From: Candidatus Aphodoplasma excrementigallinarum
GTDB taxonomy: Bacteria; Bacillota; Clostridia; UBA1381; UMGS1253
Direction of reading: 5' to 3'
DNA: 8,163 nucleotides
Assembly (NCBI GenBank): GCA_018713805.1
Contig: DVOF01000090.1
Coordinates: forward strand, 1-8,163
Shown: positions 5,506 through 8,163 of the stretch, piece by piece
Layout of the letters: every line of letters begins with the position of its first letter
Numbering within the stretch: the stretch's first letter is position 1
Translations under genes and position numbers: made by a program
The notes under the pieces: model-generated
Database searches by the model: none
Seen by the model: the letters and a program-made list of their open reading frames with translations, nothing else
Told to the model about the DNA's origin: nothing

Positions 5506-7176
5506 TTAAAACAGGCCGACAATCTCGCCGTCCGGCTTGATGTCGATGCTCTGAGCCGCCGGTTTTTTCGGCAGGCCTGGCATTGTCAGGATATCGCCCG
5601 TCTGTACCACGACAAAGCCAGCCCCGGCGGAAACGCGCACCTCCGACACCGTAATTTCGAAATCCTTCGGGCGGCCCAGCAGGGCTGGGTTGTCGGAAAG
5701 GGAGTACTGCGTCTTGGCAACGCAGATCGGCAGTTTATCAAAGCCTAACTCCGTGAGCTGCTTGATCTGCTTTTTTGCCTTTGGCGTATACGTGACGCCG
5801 CTGCCACCATAGATTTCCTTTGTCAGCGTAAGGATTTTATCCTCAATGCTCTGATTCACGTCATAGATTGGCGCATAGTGCGACTGCTTTGTGTCCAGCG
5901 TTTCCAGCACCTTCTGCGCCAGCGCGACGCCGCCAGCCCCGCCCTTTGCAAACACTTCGCTGCGTGCGCAGGGCGCGCCCACCTTCCTGCACAATTCCTC
6001 GACAAGGGTAATTTCCGCCTCAGTATCGGTATCGAACAGATTGAGCGCCACAACGACCGGCAGGCCAAACTTTTGCATATTTTCAATATGCTTTTCCAGA
6101 TTGGGCAGCCCGCGCCGAAGCGCCTCCGTATCCTCTGTTTTTAAATTTTCTTTCGCTACGCCACCATTGTATTTGAGCGCGCGGACCGTTGCAACGACAA
6201 CAGCCATATCCGGCTTTAAGCCAGCCATACGGCATTTGATATCCAAAAATTTCTCCGCGCCCAAATCAGCCCCGAAGCCGGCTTCCGTCACGACGTAGTC
6301 AGCAAGCTTAAGCGCGAGCCGGGTCGCCTGTACGCTGTTGCAGCCGTGCGCAATGTTTGCAAACGGCCCGCCATGCATCAGGCATGGCGTATTCTCCAGC
6401 GTCTGTACCAGATTTGGCTGTATCGCATCCTTGAGCAGGAGCGTCATCGCGCCGTCTGCCTTCAAATCCTTTGCCGTAACAGGCTCGCCGTCGTAATTAT
6501 ACGCAACAATAATATTTCCGAGCCGACGGCGCAAATCCTCGATGTCGTCGGCAAGACATAGGATTGCCATTACTTCAGAGGCGACCGTAATCATAAACCC
6601 GTCCTCCCGGACAAAGCCGTTCGCCTTGCCGCCGAGCCCAACGACAATATGCCGGAGCGCACGGTCGTTCATATCCAAAACGCGCTTCCAGGCAATCGTA
6701 CGCGAGTCGATTCCGAGCTCATTCCCCTGATGGATATGGTTGTCCACCATGGCGGAGAGCAAGTTGTTCGCCGCTGTTATCGCGTGCATATCGCCGGTAA
6801 AATGCAGGTTGATATCCTCCATCGGCACAACCTGGGAATAACCGCCTCCAGCTGCGCCGCCCTTGATCCCCATGACAGGGCCGAGCGACGGCTCGCGCAG
6901 GGCGATAACTGCGTTTTTATTAAGCTTTGACAGCGCCTGCCCAAGCCCGACCGTGGTTGTGGTTTTCCCTTCCCCGGCAGGCGTCGGGTTGATCGCCGTA
7001 ACGAGAATCAACTTACCGTCCGGATTGTTTTTTACCCGTTCCTTCAGCGCGTCGGTCAGCTTTGCCTTATACGGGCCGTATTGGTAAAGCTCTTCTTTGC
7101 GAATCCCCGCCCGCTGGGCCACTTCTTCAATTGGCAGCATATGCGCTGCCTGCGCGATTTGGATATCTGTCAGCAT
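5506..7176 (-). CDS. fhs: Formate-tetrahydrofolate ligase (10-formyl-THF synthetase)
   Basis: Catalyses formate + THF + ATP to 10-formyl-THF + ADP + Pi in the cytoplasm. This supplies one-carbon units for purines and formyl-Met-tRNA, and in acetogens forms the methyl branch of the Wood-Ljungdahl pathway. The 556 residues match the family length. The ATP-binding loop NPTPAGEGKTTTTVGLGQAL lies at 63-82, followed by REPSLGPVMGIKGGAAGGGY (94-113), DINLHFTGDMHAI (121-133), HGGPFANIAHGCNS (268-281) and EAGFGADLGAEKFLDIK (298-314). The C-terminus has GDILTMPGLPKKPAA. The frame can extend to a TTG at 7191, but GGAGG at 7185-7189 lies inside that extension, eight bases before the ATG at 7176, which is the better start. 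No folD, fchA or metF is in the window, so its presence does not show acetogenesis. Confidence 0.98.
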   Translation of the reverse strand: MLTDIQIAQAAHMLPIEEVAQRAGIRKEELYQYGPYKAKLTDALKERVKNNPDGKLILVTAINPTPAGEGKTTTTVGLGQALSKLNKNAVIALREPSLGPVMGIKGGAAGGGYSQVVPMEDINLHFTGDMHAITAANNLLSAMVDNHIHQGNELGIDSRTIAWKRVLDMNDRALRHIVVGLGGKANGFVREDGFMITVASEVMAILCLADDIEDLRRRLGNIIVAYNYDGEPVTAKDLKADGAMTLLLKDAIQPNLVQTLENTPCLMHGGPFANIAHGCNSVQATRLALKLADYVVTEAGFGADLGAEKFLDIKCRMAGLKPDMAVVVATVRALKYNGGVAKENLKTEDTEALRRGLPNLEKHIENMQKFGLPVVVALNLFDTDTEAEITLVEELCRKVGAPCARSEVFAKGGAGGVALAQKVLETLDTKQSHYAPIYDVNQSIEDKILTLTKEIYGGSGVTYTPKAKKQIKQLTELGFDKLPICVAKTQYSLSDNPALLGRPKDFEITVSEVRVSAGAGFVVVQTGDILTMPGLPKKPAAQSIDIKPDGEIVGLF

Positions 7177-7184
7177 ATGATTTT

Positions 7185-7189
7185 CCTCC
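7185..7189 (-). promoter_or_regulatory. Shine-Dalgarno deciding the fhs start
   Basis: The minus strand shows GGAGG-AAAATCAT-ATG with the ATG at 7176. Because the site falls within the five-codon extension from the TTG at 7191, it argues against that longer start. Confidence 0.8.
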
Positions 7190-7198
7190 AAGCATCCA

Positions 7199-8163
7199 TT
7201 AGTTTTCTTTTACATACAGCTTTGTAGCAAGGCTGATTTTCTCTCCCGGAGCCAACGTCACAAGATTCGCCGTCGGCATATCGGAATTTACCGCGTTGGT
7301 GCAGCACGTCTGCGGCTCCACCGACAAAAAGCGCTGCTTTGCATCGGCATTGTAGAGTATCCAATGCCGGAACTTCCGGTCGGCCTCATACACGATCTGA
7401 TCGCCTGTTGCGGTGTCTGTAATAACGGCGGCGTTTGGCCGCGCTTCATCGGCAAGATACAAATTATCCAACGTACGCGCAAACACCGTCATGCCCTCGC
7501 CGCCTGTTTGGCTTTCCAGCGTGTCAAGCGGCAGGAGCCGTCCTGTCGGAATACACTTGTCAAGCTCATACCGTTGCTTTAAATTAATACCAATCCGGAA
7601 CGCATCCTCCGGCGAATTGTTAAAGGGGACGTTAAAGGTCGTATGGTAGGCAAAGCCAAACGGCATAGTTTTATCGCTTTTGTTCTCAAACGTGATATTT
7701 TGTTGCAGGCCATCCGGAGTGATAATATTTTCATACACAATACCGATTTCAAACCCGAAATACTTATACATCTCGCTCCCCTGCCGGATGGTATGCGCAA
7801 AGGTGATATTGACGTAATCTTCCCCGGCCTCCTGCCTGATAACCTTCCAATCCGTATAGCCGTCTAAAAAGCCATGGATATGCATATTGTTTTCGCTGTT
7901 GACCGGAAATTGATAGGTTTTTCCCTCAAACTGAAATATCCCATCCTTGATCCGGTTCGGGAAAAATAAAAGCGGGATACCATAAATCTTCTGCGTGCGA
8001 AGCGCATGCTCATCCTTTGGCATATGTAAAAGAGAGATATGTTTTGGTACATATTCAAAGCGGACGAGATTCGCCCCTTCCACCGTAAACGAGCCTTCAT
8101 ACCCGCCGCATACAAACTCGATCGTCGAAACGCCCAGAAATTCCCCCGTCCACAGCCTTGCAT
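7199..8163 (-). CDS. Aldose 1-epimerase family protein (GalM-like), start beyond right edge
   Basis: 320 residues are visible, with no start codon that fits the family; the frame is open to the right edge, so the N-terminus is missing, probably only a short piece. A GTG at 8083 could be mistaken for the start, but 26 in-frame residues upstream of it (ARLWTGEFLG..., GGYEGSF) read as genuine protein. The family interconverts alpha and beta anomers of hexoses such as galactose. Counting visible residues, I see GIPLLFFPNRI (about 61-71, substrate-binding Arg), NNMHIHGF (91-98, first active-site His region), GFAYHTTFN (169-177, second catalytic His at 173) and SVEPQTCCTNAVN (280-292, with E282 in the place of the catalytic Glu). 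All key residues are therefore present. Substrate is not predictable, and close relatives act on other aldoses. fhs begins 22 nt after its stop. Confidence 0.9.
   Translation of the reverse strand, partial: ARLWTGEFLGVSTIEFVCGGYEGSFTVEGANLVRFEYVPKHISLLHMPKDEHALRTQKIYGIPLLFFPNRIKDGIFQFEGKTYQFPVNSENNMHIHGFLDGYTDWKVIRQEAGEDYVNITFAHTIRQGSEMYKYFGFEIGIVYENIITPDGLQQNITFENKSDKTMPFGFAYHTTFNVPFNNSPEDAFRIGINLKQRYELDKCIPTGRLLPLDTLESQTGGEGMTVFARTLDNLYLADEARPNAAVITDTATGDQIVYEADRKFRHWILYNADAKQRFLSVEPQTCCTNAVNSDMPTANLVTLAPGEKISLATKLYVKEN

Noticed and set aside
5490..5522. Upstream TTG start for tsaE overlapping fhs
   Set aside because: It adds a basic tail not typical of TsaE, has no SD and would overlap fhs. 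The ATG at 5489 fits the family length.
7199..8083. Treating the aldose epimerase-like gene as complete from the GTG at 8083
   Set aside because: The frame continues upstream with plausible protein to the window edge, and no SD is seen before the GTG. It is recorded as partial.
7864..8163. 99-codon minus-strand frame at the right edge
   Set aside because: It is the +1 shadow of the aldose epimerase-like gene, whose own frame is open to the edge and carries family motifs.

Overview
The window is a dense, single-direction block of bacterial genes, all on the minus strand: nine complete genes and one cut by each edge. The gene set and order (tsaE-tsaB, and nusB-xseA-xseB-ispA followed by a divergent-PAP2 membrane protein), the strong GGAGG-type ribosome binding sites and the formate-tetrahydrofolate ligase all point to a member of the Bacillota, most likely a Clostridia lineage of roughly balanced GC content. 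A finer placement (for example Christensenellales-like) is only a guess. No RNA gene, insertion sequence, CRISPR array or long repeat is visible.

In the direction of transcription (right to left) the order is as follows. First comes an aldose 1-epimerase-like protein (start off the right edge), then fhs (10-formyl-THF synthesis), tsaE and tsaB (t6A modification of tRNA), and rpiB (pentose phosphate isomerisation). These are followed by nusB (rRNA antitermination), xseA and xseB (both subunits of exonuclease VII), ispA (prenyl diphosphate synthase) and a YuiD-like divergent PAP2 membrane protein. Last is the N-terminal 184 codons of a DUF5054 / GH38-like putative glycosidase, which runs off the left edge. 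Gaps between genes are at most 43 nt, tsaE/tsaB and tsaB/rpiB share ATGA overlaps, and no internal terminator is evident. The simplest reading is one long operon, or a few promoters nested inside coding sequence.

Functionally it is mostly a housekeeping cluster (translation fidelity, transcription antitermination, DNA repair, isoprenoid supply, one-carbon and pentose metabolism), with a carbohydrate-related gene at each end. The least ordinary element is the DUF5054 gene at the left end, which lies where many Clostridia carry dxs after ispA and the PAP2-like gene. Several starts need care: Shine-Dalgarno placement moves the fhs, xseA and ispA starts downstream of the longest open frame, and homology plus gene overlap does the same for tsaE and xseB. 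No clearly new multi-gene system is visible.
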